Source of the DNA: CBDAQR01 sp965199055
GTDB taxonomy: Bacteria > Pseudomonadota > Gammaproteobacteria > Pseudomonadales > Halieaceae
DNA: 64,000 bases
NCBI GenBank assembly: GCA_965199055.1
Contig: CBDAQR010000003.1
Span: forward strand, 1,054,001-1,118,000
Direction: 5' to 3'
In this document: positions 58,201 to 64,000 of the stretch, one piece after another
Position numbering within the stretch: position 1 is the first letter of the stretch
Layout of the letters: every line of letters begins with the position of its first letter
The notes under the pieces: generated by a model
What the model was told of the DNA's origin: nothing
Databases searched by the model: none
Seen by the model: the letters and a program-made list of their open reading frames with translations, nothing else
Program-made: the position numbers and the translations under genes

Positions 58201-61200
58201 TGCGCCAGGTGGCGGCCGCAGTCACATCGGCGTTACTGCCATCCTGGTACACCGCCGTGGCGGTGTACTGCACCGTCAAACCATCGGGTACTTCGGCTGT
58301 CGCGGGCGTAACTACGATGCGGTCCAGCGCCGCCGGGGTTACCGTTACCGCGACGGCATCGGAGAAGCTGTCCAAAGAAGCACTGAGTTGTGTGGTGCCC
58401 GCCGCGACTAAATCCACCAGCCCAGCACCGTTGTCAGTGGGTACAACGCTGGCCACAGCAGTATCGGCAATCTGCCAGGTAGCCTCTTCCGTCACGTTGC
58501 CGGTTGTGCCGTCGCTATACGTGGCCTGCAGGTAGCGCTGCTGCTGGGTACCGGCAGGACCTTCAACAGGCCCCGGCAAGATGGTCACGGATACCAGCTC
58601 GGCATCAGTCACAGTGAGAGATACCGAATCGGTGGGGTCGGTGGACTGAGTCTGGATACGTCCCGTTTCCGCACTGATGCCGTTATAGGTCGCGCTAATG
58701 GTGGTGCTACCGGCGCTATAGGTATTCGCCACGCCGTCGCTGCCAACGGCCGCGATGGCGGTATCGCTGCTACTCCAGCTGGACTCCAACGTGAGATCCT
58801 GGCTGCTGCCATCGGTGTAGGTCCCCATCGCCTGGTAGCTCACGCTGGTGCCTGCAGCCGTAATCGCATCGACGGGCGTCACGGCGTAATCGACCAACTC
58901 AGCAGGCGTCACCGTCACGGGCACCGTGTCGGTCAGACCTTCATACGTGGCCGAACCAGTCGTCGTCCCAACGCCGACCAGACGTCCCTGACCCGCCAGC
59001 AATCCACTGGTGATAACCACGGCTACCTCGGGGTCTGCACTTACCCAGGTCGCCTCTCGAGTCACGTCCTGACGTGATCCGTCGGTAAAATCGGCATAGA
59101 GCGTTAGTGCTCCCGTCGTGCCGACAGGCCCCACGACTTCCGCGGGCACGATTTCCACGGATACCGGCAACGCATCAGTAACGGTGAACTGACCGGCATC
59201 GCTAAGCTCCTGGAAAGTGGCCGTGATAGTGGTGACGCCTGCGCTCAGGCCGGTCGCCAGACCCTCTGCATCAACACTGGCGATGGCGCCATCGCCGGCC
59301 ACCCAGGCGGCCTGGATACTGACATCCTGTGAGGTATTGTCGGTGTAGTAAGCAGTAGCCTTGAACTGTTCGGAAAGCCCTGCTGCCTTGGTGGCCTGTG
59401 CTGGCTGAACCACCAAGGATTCGATCGCAGCCGCACTCACATCGACTGCCTCGCTATCACTTACGCCTTCGAAGCTCCCCGTCAGTGTGGTGTTGCCCTC
59501 GCGCAGCAGCGAAACCCAGCCGGCCTGCTCACCAGTGGTAATGACCGTGGCTACAAGCTCATCTGCGACTGACCATGTTGCCGCCTGCGTGACATCTGCG
59601 GTTGTGCCATCGGTGTAGAGCGCCGTCAGCGTAGCCTGCACTTCAACGCCCGCGGGTCCCGCCACGGGTTGCGGCGTGATATCTACCGACTGCACAGTGG
59701 CCGCCGTCACAGTCAGTGGAGTACTCGCGCTGATGCTATTTAGGACGCGTTGGACCGCCTCGGGCTGGGTCCAGGTAGCGGTGATCGTGGTGGCACCTTC
59801 TGCATGGGTATCAGCAAGACCACTGGCATCGATGGTGGCGACTGATCCGGTACTGCTGCTCCAGGTCACTTCATCAGTCAGATCACTCTTACTACCGTCG
59901 GAGTACACGCCCGTTGCCGTGTACTGCACCAACGTGCCTGCGCCCTCGATGGCATCCAGTGGGTCCAGCGCAATGCTGGCGAGCACGGCTTCGGTCACCG
60001 TGACCGGGATACTGTCATGGAGGCCTGCATACTCTGCAGAGATAGTCGTGGTGCCTACACCTGTGAGCGTGGTATAGCCACCCTCCGACCCCGTTTGGAT
60101 AACGCTGGCTATCGCTGTATCTGCACTGTTCCAGGTCGACTCAGCCGTGACGTCCTCCTGGCTGCCATCACTGAACGTGGCCAACAATTGCAACTGGCCC
60201 CGGGTGCCGAGAGGGGCAGTCACTTCCGCGGGGATAATCTCAATAGCGGTCGCCAGTGCCGTCGTAACGGTTAACCTGCCCTCGTCAGACAAGCCCTCAT
60301 AGGTCGCTGTGATGGCGCTGCGCCCTTCCGCGACAGCCGTGGCGAGACCACCACTATCGACGGTGGCTACGTTGTCCGCACTGCTCGTCCACAGCGATAG
60401 AGCGCTGACATCCGCGGTGCTGCCGTCTGCGTAAATCGCAGTAGCCGTAAACTGCTGCTGAACACCCGCCGCTATCGATGCAGTGCCCGGAGACACATCG
60501 ATGCGTTCCAGCGCCGCGCCACTGACGACCATGGTTCCGCTGTCGCTGATCTGCTCTCCGGCATATTCCAGTGTCGCCGTTATGCTGGCCTGGCCATCGG
60601 ACACTGCCGTCGCACGTCCACGAGAATCTACCTGCGCCACATTGGCGTCGGAACTTGACCAACTGACGTCGCGGGTCACATCAACGCTGGTGTTGTCGCT
60701 TAGCAGCGCCGTCGCAGTGAACTGCACAGTCTCCTCGAAAACCGTTTCGACGTAGCCTGGCTCGACCAACAGTTCATCGACCGTCACCGCCGGTGGCTTA
60801 ACGCGCAGTCGCGCACTGCCGGGATAATCCACACCCTGGTATGTCAGGGTCGCGGTGATGGTGGCCTCGCCAGTGGCGATCCCAGTGGCTAGCCCCGAGA
60901 GGCTCACGATGGCGATGTCAGGGTCGACGCTCTGCCAGAGAACCTCGCCGGTCACGTCAATCTCATCACCATCGGTCAGAACTACTGTCGCCGTGTACTG
61001 CTGCTGGCCGCCGACCAGCACGTCAGTTACCGCAGGCGTTACCTTGAGCTCATCAATGCCCACCTCCGGTGCTTTCACCTCGAGCACAACCGTCTCGGTG
61101 ACTGAGTCGTCACCGCTGGTGAGCGTGGCGGATATGTTAACCAACCCCTCTGCGATACCTGTTGCCCGTCCCTGCGCATTGATATGCGCAACGGTGTCAT

Positions 61201-64000
61201 CGCTGCTTTGCCAGCTGGCATCGGTAGTGACGTCGATACGACTGCCGTCGCTGAGAATTGCAGTGGCGGTGTACTGCTGCTTGTCGCCGACCAGCACCGT
61301 CGCCTCAAGTGGCGTAACCAGCAAGTCTTCGAGCGTGACTTCCTCTTCCGCCACACTGATGCGCCCCGAATCAACGTATAGCGCACCGTCGAAATCCAGC
61401 GTCGCTTCTATCTCGGTCTTGCCGCTGGCCAGCGCCGTCGCCAGTCCGCTGCTGTTCACCTGGGCAATACTGGGATCGAGCGACTGCCAGGTGACGTCTT
61501 CTGTAATCGTGAGCGTGGTGCCGTCACTCAGTACCGCAGTGGCAGCGAATTGCACGGTCGTACCGACGATGGCATCTGCATTAACCGGTTCGACATAGAT
61601 CGACTCGACAGTGACCGGTGCCCCTGATACCGCTAGCGCAGCGCGACCGGTATAAAGTTCGCCTTCGGAGACAAGATTCGCCGTTATGCTAACGGCGCCG
61701 GCCGCAATACCGGTGGCGCGACCTAACTGGTTGATCTCAGCGATGTCCCTGTCTGCGCTCAACCAGGTGGCATCGCGAGTGACATCAACGCGCTCGTTAT
61801 CGGCGAGAATCGCCCAGGCCGTAAACTGGACCTTACCGTCTATCAGCACCTCGGCATTCAGGGGCTCAATGATCAGGTCTTCAATGATTTCTGCTTCGCG
61901 CGGCTCAACGGTCAGTCGACCAGAGTCGGTGTAAGTCTGGCCTTCGTACTCCAGCGTGGCCACAATGTCGCTCTGACCCTCGGTCAGGCCGGTGGCAACG
62001 CCCTGGTCATCTACGCGCGCCACAGACAATACCGTGGAAGCCCAGTCAACCGAATCCGTCACCTCCTGGCTGCTGCCATCGCTGAGCAGCACCGTCGCCG
62101 TAAAGGCCTGGGTAGTGCCTGCCAGCACCGTTGCCGTGGGTGGGTCCACCACCAGGGACTCGATTTCCACTTCGGGTGCCAAAACAGTGAGCTGAGCCAC
62201 ACCCAGGTAAGATTCACCCTGATACTGCAATGCCGCGCGCACTTCGACCTGCCCTGGAGCAACACCTAGTGCTCTGGCATTAGTATTCACTTGCGCGATA
62301 TCGGGGTCACTAGAGCTCCAATCTGCGTCCCCTGTCACGTCCTGGCTACTACCATCAGACAGAATGGCGGTGGCGCTGTATTGCAGCTTGCCATCCACCA
62401 GAATCTCTGCACTTGGCGGAGAGACGACGATCTCCTCAATCTCAGGTTCAACCGATTCAACGGTGAGCACACCACTATCGGTAAACGTAAGCTCGTTGCA
62501 GATGAGAGTCGCGACAATATCGACGACGCCGGGTATAAGGCCGGTCGCAACGCCGAGTTGGTTCACATGCGCAATTTCAGGTTCCGCCGAAGTCCAGGTG
62601 ACATCATTGGTAACATCTTCCTGACTGCCGTCACTGAGGATCGCTGTGGCTGTGAACGCCTGGGTCGTGTCAACGATGACGCTGGCACGCGCTGGCGCTA
62701 CGACCAACTCGGTCACTTCAAGCTCTAACTGCAACACAGTGAGCTGAGCGGTATCAGCAAAATTGCCCGCCTCAGTGACCAGCGTTGCGGTAATGCCAGC
62801 TGTGCCAGGTCCAATACCCAGTGCACGACCTTGCGCGTTCACTTCGGCGACACTGTCGTCGTCGGAAAGCCAGCTGACATCGGCGGTAATATCGATCTCA
62901 CTGCCATCATTTAGGTGCGCAGTTGCAGTGTATTGCTGCTTGCCACCAACGAGTACTGTCGTATCGGCGGGTTCCACCTCGATATAGTCAATGGCGGCAT
63001 CCTCAGCCACGACCCTGAGCCGACCGCTATCGTCGTACACATCTCCGTCGATGCTGTAAATTGCAACGATGTCGACTGCGCCCTCCACCAGGCCGGTGGC
63101 AAGACCCGATTCGTCTACCCAGCCGATGTCAGGGTCAGAGCTGCTCCACGTTGCCAGGTCAGTAACATCCTGCGTGCTGTCATCCGTGTACACGACAGTC
63201 GCGGTGTACTGCTGCGAGCCGCCGATAATGATCGTCGCGGAAGTAGGTTCGACAACAAGGTGGCGTATGTCGGGGTCGGCATCCAGTACATTGATGACGC
63301 CGCTATTGCTATAGGCCACCTCGTCCAGCAGGAAGGTGGCTGTTATGTCTGTCGTTCCAGCCGATACTGCTGTGGCAAATCCCGTGTCCGCCTCCACAGA
63401 AGCAATTGCTGGGTCGCCGGAAGTCCAGGTTGCATCCTCGGTGACATCCGTCGAGCTGCCATCTTCAAATACAATCGTTGCGGTGTACTGGCGTTCCTGG
63501 CCAGGCAGCGCATTCGTCTTCGGCGGCGAAACAATCAATTGGTCGACTTCACTGCCACTGCCAATCACCGTCAAATCAGCCAGATCGTTTGCAGTAACGC
63601 CTTTGAACTCGAAGCGGGCTCCTATATTTGCGAAGCCGGGCCCCACTCCGGTGGCAAGACCACTCGAATTTACAGGGGCCACCGATTGGTCACTGGAAAA
63701 CCAATCACTTTGAGAAGTGACATCAAAGCTTGAGCCATCATTAAAGTGAGCGACGGCCGCATACTGCTGTGTGGCACCCAGCACAATTTCACTGACGGCG
63801 GGCTCAACTTGCAGACGGTCAAGTCCGATGTTCGAGGCGTTAACCGTGAAATCAGCGGTACCGTCATAGCGCTGGTCATTGTATTCCAGGGCAAAGAAGA
63901 CACCGGTTTCGCCTTCGCTCAGCGCCAGGGTACTCCCTGTGCTATCAGTGATAGCGATCTGCGGATCGAGTGCAAACCAGACTGCCTGTTCTGACACGTC
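49172..64000 (-). CDS. Giant bacterial Ig-like repeat protein, N-terminal/central part, open at the right edge
   Basis: An uninterrupted frame of about 4,940 codons built entirely of BIg2-like domains; it enters from beyond the window in mid-domain (DVSEQAVW), so its start and any signal peptide are not visible. It loses frame near 49,225: the normal domain start DRIEVQPA is followed by 17 out-of-frame codons and a stop at 49,172, while the other frame continues directly with LTAWGYYSDGT. Together with the part to the left the gene spans at least 21.2 kb (about 7,060 codons, roughly 75-80 domains estimated from length divided by period). Such proteins are usually surface adhesins or matrix components; the role here is inference. 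Confidence 0.88.
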   Translation of the reverse strand, partial: DVSEQAVWFALDPQIAITDSTGSTLALSEGETGVFFALEYNDQRYDGTADFTVNASNIGLDRLQVEPAVSEIVLGATQQYAAVAHFNDGSSFDVTSQSDWFSSDQSVAPVNSSGLATGVGPGFANIGARFEFKGVTANDLADLTVIGSGSEVDQLIVSPPKTNALPGQERQYTATIVFEDGSSTDVTEDATWTSGDPAIASVEADTGFATAVSAGTTDITATFLLDEVAYSNSGVINVLDADPDIRHLVVEPTSATIIIGGSQQYTATVVYTDDSTQDVTDLATWSSSDPDIGWVDESGLATGLVEGAVDIVAIYSIDGDVYDDSGRLRVVAEDAAIDYIEVEPADTTVLVGGKQQYTATAHLNDGSEIDITADVSWLSDDDSVAEVNAQGRALGIGPGTAGITATLVTEAGNFADTAQLTVLQLELEVTELVVAPARASVIVDTTQAFTATAILSDGSQEDVTNDVTWTSAEPEIAHVNQLGVATGLIPGVVDIVATLICNELTFTDSGVLTVESVEPEIEEIVVSPPSAEILVDGKLQYSATAILSDGSSQDVTGDADWSSSDPDIAQVNTNARALGVAPGQVEVRAALQYQGESYLGVAQLTVLAPEVEIESLVVDPPTATVLAGTTQAFTATVLLSDGSSQEVTDSVDWASTVLSVARVDDQGVATGLTEGQSDIVATLEYEGQTYTDSGRLTVEPREAEIIEDLIIEPLNAEVLIDGKVQFTAWAILADNERVDVTRDATWLSADRDIAEINQLGRATGIAAGAVSITANLVSEGELYTGRAALAVSGAPVTVESIYVEPVNADAIVGTTVQFAATAVLSDGTTLTITEDVTWQSLDPSIAQVNSSGLATALASGKTEIEATLDFDGALYVDSGRISVAEEEVTLEDLLVTPLEATVLVGDKQQYTATAILSDGSRIDVTTDASWQSSDDTVAHINAQGRATGIAEGLVNISATLTSGDDSVTETVVLEVKAPEVGIDELKVTPAVTDVLVGGQQQYTATVVLTDGDEIDVTGEVLWQSVDPDIAIVSLSGLATGIATGEATITATLTYQGVDYPGSARLRVKPPAVTVDELLVEPGYVETVFEETVQFTATALLSDNTSVDVTRDVSWSSSDANVAQVDSRGRATAVSDGQASITATLEYAGEQISDSGTMVVSGAALERIDVSPGTASIAAGVQQQFTATAIYADGSTADVSALSLWTSSADNVATVDSGGLATAVAEGRSAITATYEGLSDEGRLTVTTALATAIEIIPAEVTAPLGTRGQLQLLATFSDGSQEDVTAESTWNSADTAIASVIQTGSEGGYTTLTGVGTTTISAEYAGLHDSIPVTVTEAVLASIALDPLDAIEGAGTLVQYTATGVYSDGSKSDLTDEVTWSSSTGSVATIDASGLADTHAEGATTITATWTQPEAVQRVLNSISASTPLTVTAATVQSVDITPQPVAGPAGVEVQATLTALYTDGTTADVTQAATWSVADELVATVITTGEQAGWVSLLREGNTTLTGSFEGVSDSEAVDVSAAAIESLVVQPAQATKAAGLSEQFKATAYYTDNTSQDVSIQAAWVAGDGAIASVDAEGLATGLSAGVTTITATFQELSDAGQFTVTDALPVSVEIVPAEVVGPVGTTGALTLYADFTDGSRQDVTREATWVSADPEVAVVITSGLLAGQGRLVGVGTTTGSATYEGLTDTVPVTVTPAELVDYAVTPVDAITAAGTSVSYQAMGTYTDGSSQDLTLESSWSSSDTAIAAVGSDGVANTYSAGSTTISATYNGISAETGRIQTQSTDPTDSVSLTVTDAELVSVTILPGPVEGPAGTQQQRYLQATYSDGTTGNVTEEATWQIADTAVASVVPTDNGAGLVDLVAAGTTQLSASLDSFSDAVAVTVTPAALDRIVVTPATAEVPDGLTVQYTATAVYQDGSNADVTAAATWRSSDSNTASVDASGLATGHAPGLVTISAEFESQQDDAALLVTLPQVEQLQLVPPAVSGPAGTNEKLTLYATFSNGSQLDVSNASAWSSADHSIASVNTTGVVTLLAEGQTTVSVQFAGKAPLTATVTVSAAQLLDLEVSPGDGTEVVAGLTQQYTATGIYSDQSTKNLTNEVSWSSSVSTVATIADGGLATAVSSGTTDITATYAGISSGTRSDSNLSETVSLVVTEPQLASVTILPGPVSGPAGTTAQLLLEASYTDGSKQDVTTGATWTSDNQGVATVEPTGATAGLVSLLAEGSATITAQFQGQSDVVGVTVAAAVLTDFRVTPALASTPVGLTKQFTATAYYSNQTSVDVTALAAWSAGDADIASVSDGGLATGVGAGSTAISASYEGQQASGGLLVTAPQLIGLTIFPVLLEPVDLPLGFETTVLVAQASYSDGSAADVTTSALWTSSDDAVVSITAQGEQGGDFIVVGTGPATINASFEGQADTLDIVGTAAQLVRIDVSPQDAVTPLGVGVQYTATGVYTDGSTQDLTTGVTWDSSASAVATIDQTGFATTNAEGGTQISASFIGATGDVRAQQDPVSGSTSLTVVAPTLDHVAILPGPIEGPAGSKQQLNLWAYYSDGSSADVSGQASWLSADASIASVETGNASAGLVSLLSQGTTTVSASFQEQSDSVAVTVTAAQLTSLEVTPANASVASGNGLQYTATARYSDGSVQNVTASSAWQSGDDAIARIDSTGFATGVAPGAAQITATFDSESASTGLTVTEAELVNLAITPALIDAPAGTTHALALWATFSDNSQENVTTQSVWLSNDLSTATVIPNGTDAGLTTLIAEGFTTVAATYQGETATIPVTVSAAVLDELLIEPLDASVASGIDVQYSATGVYTDGSREDLTDEVSWSSSELAVARIEPDGLARTEMPGVTTITANYLGITAGLRALQQSFSASTSLTVTQATLDRVEVMPASVEGPAGTQQQLMLTAYYSDGNDSDVTSQAQWSSANDQVAAVSNQDPDKGLVSLLVVGTTSVTGSFDGESADALISVTEAELETLTLSPSSVSAPVGESRQFTATAGYSDGSTSDVTSQAAWISSAPGTVGVSPLGLATALDEGSADITARFNALSDSSPFTATTAVIDTIRILPGNVQGPAGTTRQLRLFIQYSDGTVSFATDDAIWSSDNSAVATVTETGAGAGLVSLLTAGSATITAELDGSTATATVVVEAAVLTEVVVLPATGSVSVGQGLHFEAWAYYSNGASSIVSNESSWSSADPAVATVDGGGYASGTGEGLTTISANYQGLVGTASLDVNAAALVSVRIEPSTLMGAVGTRQFLRMFALYSDGDEVDVTTQSSWSSADKRIAAVVPRGGLAGNVLLTGVGETTIEANYEGNVASAGVKVTEAVLRTLLITPTDASTPAGVPVQYTATGIYTDFSQQDLTGEVVWSSSDEAVAVIGESGLANALQAGVTSISASLDKETSASTSLTVTAAALEGVEILPGPISGPAGTTDALTLRATYSDGNQRDVTAIATWSSGSVTIASVVPTGQKAGTVSLNQEGVTSITASFDGLSDEVGVTVTPAVLTGLSISPLDASAAEGTRQQFTATASYSDGHSEDVTATATWTSSDDNTATVDSNGLATAQVVGTASIIASFEAQSASGTLNVTDAELISLRVLPGEAVGPAGTAVKLRLLATYSDGDERNVTQETLWVSNDLSTAEVTTGTGSIQDGTVSLIAVGTTTIDATYQESTVTVPVEVTSAIIDRLEIRPLDASVPAGKTVQYSAHGYFSDGTDKDLTDEVLWSSSDVRVASIGNDGLAITRTDGLTEIKARYIPLGGRTGILQSSAVASTSLTVTAAIAESVVILPGPVEGPIGTEHQRLLQASYSDGTTEDVTEQASWITGDSNVATVTATGAGAGNVTLRGQGSTTLTAMFEGLDNSVSVTVTPATLERIEVQPISAELPVGGTQQFEAIAFYSDGTSEDVTGQASWVSSDPAVGSVDEMGLAAALGVGTSEIAAIYENQTDQGVLTVTDAVITSLQILPASYEGPAGTATRLQALADFSDGSQRDVSREATWTSDDNSIAAVGPTGLLGGATALRGVGATNINVSLDGETATAAVTVTAAELRQLEISPVDEVVVAGVQVSYTATGIYTDGSSDDLTAEVSWGSSDDVVATIGANGIATTLSEGVTEISATYTGINGFSRANDPLSAATKLTVTPAEVMSVQILPGPIEGAAGTQDYLTLEATYSDSSIVDVTELASWSSGSNTIASVVHTGAGAGTVDLNSPGVATITAVFDGLSDAVEATVTEAALERLVVTPHFVTLASGLQQQYKAIGYYTDGTAQEVTAAVPISVEIFPAATTAPVGTEGQLTLFANYSDNSRAEVTSEATWVSNDPLVVVVAPSAEKAGYAQIVGVGSTTVTATFDGLVAQSDITGTAAELVSLVVTPDDAVVAAGIELAYTATGTYTDGDVQDLTDEVFWDSSDTVVALIGSDGVARTFEAGSALITATYKGINANSRASADETSASVTLQVTSAVVDSVTILPGPVEGPAGTEAQMRLVANYTDGSVSLVTAQANWITDAPEFVLVGSTADDAGHVDFVSPGSANITATFEGVSNTVLATTTAAELVDLVVEPVSVEVPVGLTQQFSATAFYTDTTSSDVTSQVSWQSSAPAIAQVDTAGLASGITAGTADISATLEDQTAVATLTVTDAIATDLQILPGDITAPKGTVHKLTLQVTFSDGSQRPVADGVLWVSARPTVAAVVPGGLIGGTTTFVGEGSSDISATYQGLSTSALMTVTAAELREIVVEPDAASVAAGTDIQYTATGLYSDDSSADITDEVEWSTDNTAVATIAPGGLAHAVATGDTIVTALYLGPTSGLRAELPDIQGSTNLTVTAAVIEDLQIVPGAVVGPAGTATQLQLIAYYSDDTDADVTNQATWASTDPLVASVSTEGDARGLLSLNAVGGVAVEAFFGSDSVSIPVAVTPATLDRIEVQPASHGMGVLQRRHCRGRYQ
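49200..60500 (-). repeat. Four-domain super-repeat in the giant Ig-like gene
   Basis: Domains recur in a fixed order of four types. A: VxILPGPVEGPAGT with GLVSLLAEGTT. B: VxPAxAxxPxGLxQQFTATAYYSDGS. C: LxILPAxVxGPAGT with ATFSDGSQxDVT. D: SPxDASVAAGxxVQYTATGIYTDGS with DLTDEVSWSSS. Type D carries an extra loop of about 10-20 residues, often with an arginine, before its last strand (for example GITAGLRALQQSFSAST). I counted about ten type D copies. The unit is about 370 residues, or 1.1 kb. The same order appears to continue left of the frameshift. Confidence 0.7.
60500..64000 (-). repeat. Two-domain super-repeat in the giant Ig-like gene
   Basis: From the right edge to about 60.5 kb the domains alternate between two types. 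One has DGKxQYTATAxLxDGS ... NxxGRAxGIxxG and ends without DSG. The other has GTTQAFTATxxLSDGS ... GLATGL and ends DSGRLTV. The pair (about 190 residues, 570 bases) is the repeating unit. Boundaries are approximate. Confidence 0.7.

Noticed and set aside
42900..64000. Many open frames on the plus strand opposite the giant gene
   Set aside because: They are antisense shadows of a repetitive, GC-rich gene; their products are low-complexity (Ser/Thr/Ala/Val-rich), repeat with the same period, and have no ribosome binding sites.
49200..64000. CRISPR-like or tandem DNA repeat array
   Set aside because: The periodicity is at protein level (about 85-97 residues, with four-domain blocks); there are no short identical repeats with unique spacers.
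1..64000. tRNA, rRNA, IS element, integrase or attachment site
   Set aside because: None was recognised on reading either strand; small RNAs cannot be excluded without a covariance search.

Overview
The window looks like chromosomal DNA of a free-living, probably marine gammaproteobacterium. Supporting content: a Pil-Chp type IV pilus chemosensory locus (pilG-, pilI- and pilJ-like), TonB, FadL and RND envelope systems, malonyl-CoA decarboxylase, and a multihaem respiratory cluster. A position near Halieaceae or related marine families is my inference only. No tRNA, rRNA, CRISPR array, integrase or insertion sequence was recognised.

Layout. 0-1.5 kb: minus-strand pilG-like, pilI-like and pilJ-like genes, the last cut by the window edge and carrying an in-frame TGA. 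1.8-8.7 kb: a TonB-domain protein, three uncharacterised genes, a secreted DUF4214 / haem-c / copper type II monooxygenase-like protein, a membrane-anchored aspartic protease and a DUF2971 protein. 8.8-11.2 kb: an APC permease and a two-domain AhpD-like protein whose second active site reads Cys-x-x-UGA-x3-His, i.e. a probable selenoprotein. 11.2-20.5 kb: a CoA-transferase/hydrolase, a DUF885 hydrolase, a PilB/GspE ATPase with a C-terminal receiver-like domain, a sodium/solute symporter, malonyl-CoA decarboxylase and a DUF4136 lipoprotein with an in-frame TAA. 20.5-26.2 kb: a pseudopilin-like pair, an MscS channel, a CadD-like transporter, small proteins and a UbiA-type prenyltransferase.

26.2-33.5 kb is the most coherent functional block, an outer-membrane electron conduit of the Mtr type. 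It has a triheme periplasmic cytochrome, a NapC/CymA-like inner-membrane tetrahaem quinol dehydrogenase, an octahaem cytochrome that combines MtrA-like and NapC-like features, a decahaem MtrA/DmsE protein, an MtrB barrel and a decahaem OmcA/MtrC surface lipoprotein. Together they could pass electrons from the quinone pool across both membranes. 33.6-37.7 kb: an RND efflux pump (pump gene interrupted by an in-frame TAA) with its adaptor. 37.9-42.7 kb: a short-chain dehydrogenase-fold protein with both halohydrin dehalogenase signature motifs, an FMN-binding glutamate-synthase-like protein, a FadL-family porin and a branched-chain aminotransferase.

42.8-64.0 kb (one third of the window) is a single giant bacterial-Ig-like repeat protein on the minus strand. 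It is at least about 7,060 codons and continues past the right edge. It is interrupted near 49,225 by what looks like a small deletion with a frameshift. Its domains follow a higher-order order: a two-domain super-repeat near the right edge, then a four-domain super-repeat.

Four otherwise intact genes carry a single disabling lesion (pilJ TGA, DUF4136 TAA, RND TAA, giant-gene frameshift). This is either real gene decay or local consensus error. The UGA in the AhpD-like gene is different in kind, because it falls exactly on a catalytic cysteine position.
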